Shown one piece after another: positions 23,120 through 24,017 of a stretch of DNA of 24,017 nucleotides. The notes under the pieces are model-generated. The model was not told the DNA's origin, ran no database searches, and saw nothing but the letters and a program-made list of their open reading frames with translations. Source of the stretch: a virus. Each line of letters begins with the position of its first letter. Positions within the stretch are counted from its first letter, which is position 1. The position numbers were made by a program, and so were the translations under genes. Location: positions 1 to 24,017 of IMG/VR virus record IMGVR_UViG_3300028589_000047. One strand, written 5' to 3'.

Positions 23120-23977
23120 CTAACGCTTTATTACACCTTCTTGGTAAGCGCGCCCAAGATATGAAAGCTTCTGCTTTTCGGCAGATGACTTCATCGAGGC
23201 TGAGTAACCAGCTTTAATTTTTACCATAGAAATCAATGGCCCAGCTATCAGCCCAAAATGTCCGGTATACATACTTTGAAAGGCGTCAATAACTGCCCCA
23301 GCACTCGCAGCTGCAACCAAAGCACCTCCGTCCAAATTAAAGCTAACAGACAGATCATAATTCGAAGTTAGTGCCCACTTCTCCTTAGTAACCACGCTAA
23401 CATCAGAAATAGACTTCCTCAAACCAGCCAAAGCTTTAGTTTTTGACAGGTTTTGATCTGGAGATTTCAGAATATCTAAGTAGAGATCATCAACCGCATT
23501 ATGAAGAGCATTGAGCTCATCCTTTCTTCTAAGTTTAAAATCAAGTAGATCCGCTACACTTACATCTCCCGAAGGCACGGGGAGTGAGTTCACCAACTCA
23601 AACTTCAAGCTGCGCTTCTCATCAGAATAAGCTTCCGGAAGTACTAACCTATCGCCTATTTGATGGATAACCCAGTCAACATCACTCTCATTACTCATGC
23701 GCTCATTGGCAATTTTTGCTTGTAAGTCCAGATAGAGCGCAGGCATCTGCGATGAGTGCCCCGAGAAGATTCCGGCAGGTCGCTCAACCACTCCACAATC
23801 GATCAACTCATCTTCATTATCCAAAACGACATGAACAATGTTGTTTGTAGGAAGTACGACCCTATCCCAATACATCGCGTAATATCGAACTTCCTCCGCA
23901 CTGATGCGACGTTCAATTGAAAAACCATCTTTCAGAGCCTTAACAATTTGAGCACTGGCAATTACACCACGTTCCAT
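23120..23977 (-). CDS. AT-rich accessory protein of unknown function (possibly DUF6236-like)
   Basis: The 285-aa protein has no function I can assign. The N-terminal MERGVIAS, the AEEVRYYAMYWDRVVLPTNN segment and the middle VADLLDFKLRRKDELNALHN resemble, from memory, proteins labelled DUF6236; this is tentative. A small-residue-rich hydrophobic stretch lies at about 216-253 (ALVAAASAGAVIDAF, FGLIAGPLISMV) and could be membrane-active, before a basic tail. On its strand GAGGTAG stands close before the ATG, so the start is well supported. It is transcribed against the phage late genes and ends 1 bp from the D stop. It is clearly AT-richer than its neighbours. This is the pattern of a lysogenic-conversion cargo gene with its own promoter, which would lie beyond the window edge. 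Confidence 0.85.
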   Translation of the reverse strand: MERGVIASAQIVKALKDGFSIERRISAEEVRYYAMYWDRVVLPTNNIVHVVLDNEDELIDCGVVERPAGIFSGHSSQMPALYLDLQAKIANERMSNESDVDWVIHQIGDRLVLPEAYSDEKRSLKFELVNSLPVPSGDVSVADLLDFKLRRKDELNALHNAVDDLYLDILKSPDQNLSKTKALAGLRKSISDVSVVTKEKWALTSNYDLSVSFNLDGGALVAAASAGAVIDAFQSMYTGHFGLIAGPLISMVKIKAGYSASMKSSAEKQKLSYLGRAYQEGVIKR

Positions 23978-24017
23978 ACAACTACCTCGCAGATTGATTA
24001 ATTACTCACTACCTTCC

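Noticed and set aside
1-24017. CRISPR array, tRNA genes, insertion sequences, integrase or att repeats
   Set aside because: No regularly spaced repeats, cloverleaf-like sequences, transposase or integrase motifs were seen in the window.

Overview
The window holds the nearly complete late (virion-building and lysis) region of a P2-like temperate myophage, most likely a prophage in a Pseudomonas-type host. The host is an inference from the high GC content, the codon use and the general resemblance to pseudomonad P2/phiCTX-like phages. No host gene, integrase, repressor, ogr-type activator or tRNA gene is visible. The early region, att sites and host junctions therefore lie outside the window.

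Left edge (1-1608): an AT-rich gene of unknown function, cut by the window edge, runs rightward. It converges on a D12-class DNA adenine methylase gene transcribed leftward. Between the methylase and the portal gene lies a 158-bp non-coding stretch with a 12-bp inverted repeat and the octamer GGCGAGGC, which is also how the P2 cohesive end begins. This is where cos lies in P2, so I call it a candidate cos. If so, the methylase and the partial gene sit at the opposite end of the virion chromosome, where P2 carries its phage-exclusion genes old and tin.

Packaging and head (1609-7667): portal (Q) and large terminase (P) run leftward. Scaffold/protease (O), major capsid (N), small terminase (M) and head completion (L) run rightward. 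Tail X, a lambda-type holin, a muramidase endolysin, a 68-aa unknown protein and nested LysB/LysC spanins follow, then tail completion proteins R and S.

Tail (10878-23118): baseplate V-W-J-I, a tail fibre (H) with two internal repeats, a fibre assembly protein with an internally duplicated N-terminus, sheath FI, tube FII, E and E' with a P2-type T6G -1 frameshift site, a 1066-aa tape measure (T), U and D. Genes inside each block are packed with 1-17 nt overlaps.

A dyad TGTA-N11-TACA occurs at the head of each of the three rightward blocks (before O, V and FI). It is the best candidate for the phage late-activator site and differs by one base of spacing from the P2 Ogr site.

Right edge (23120-23977): a leftward, AT-rich gene of unknown function meets gene D tail-to-tail with one base between them. 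The two AT-rich genes flanking the late region are cargo-like and are the places most likely to hold something undescribed.
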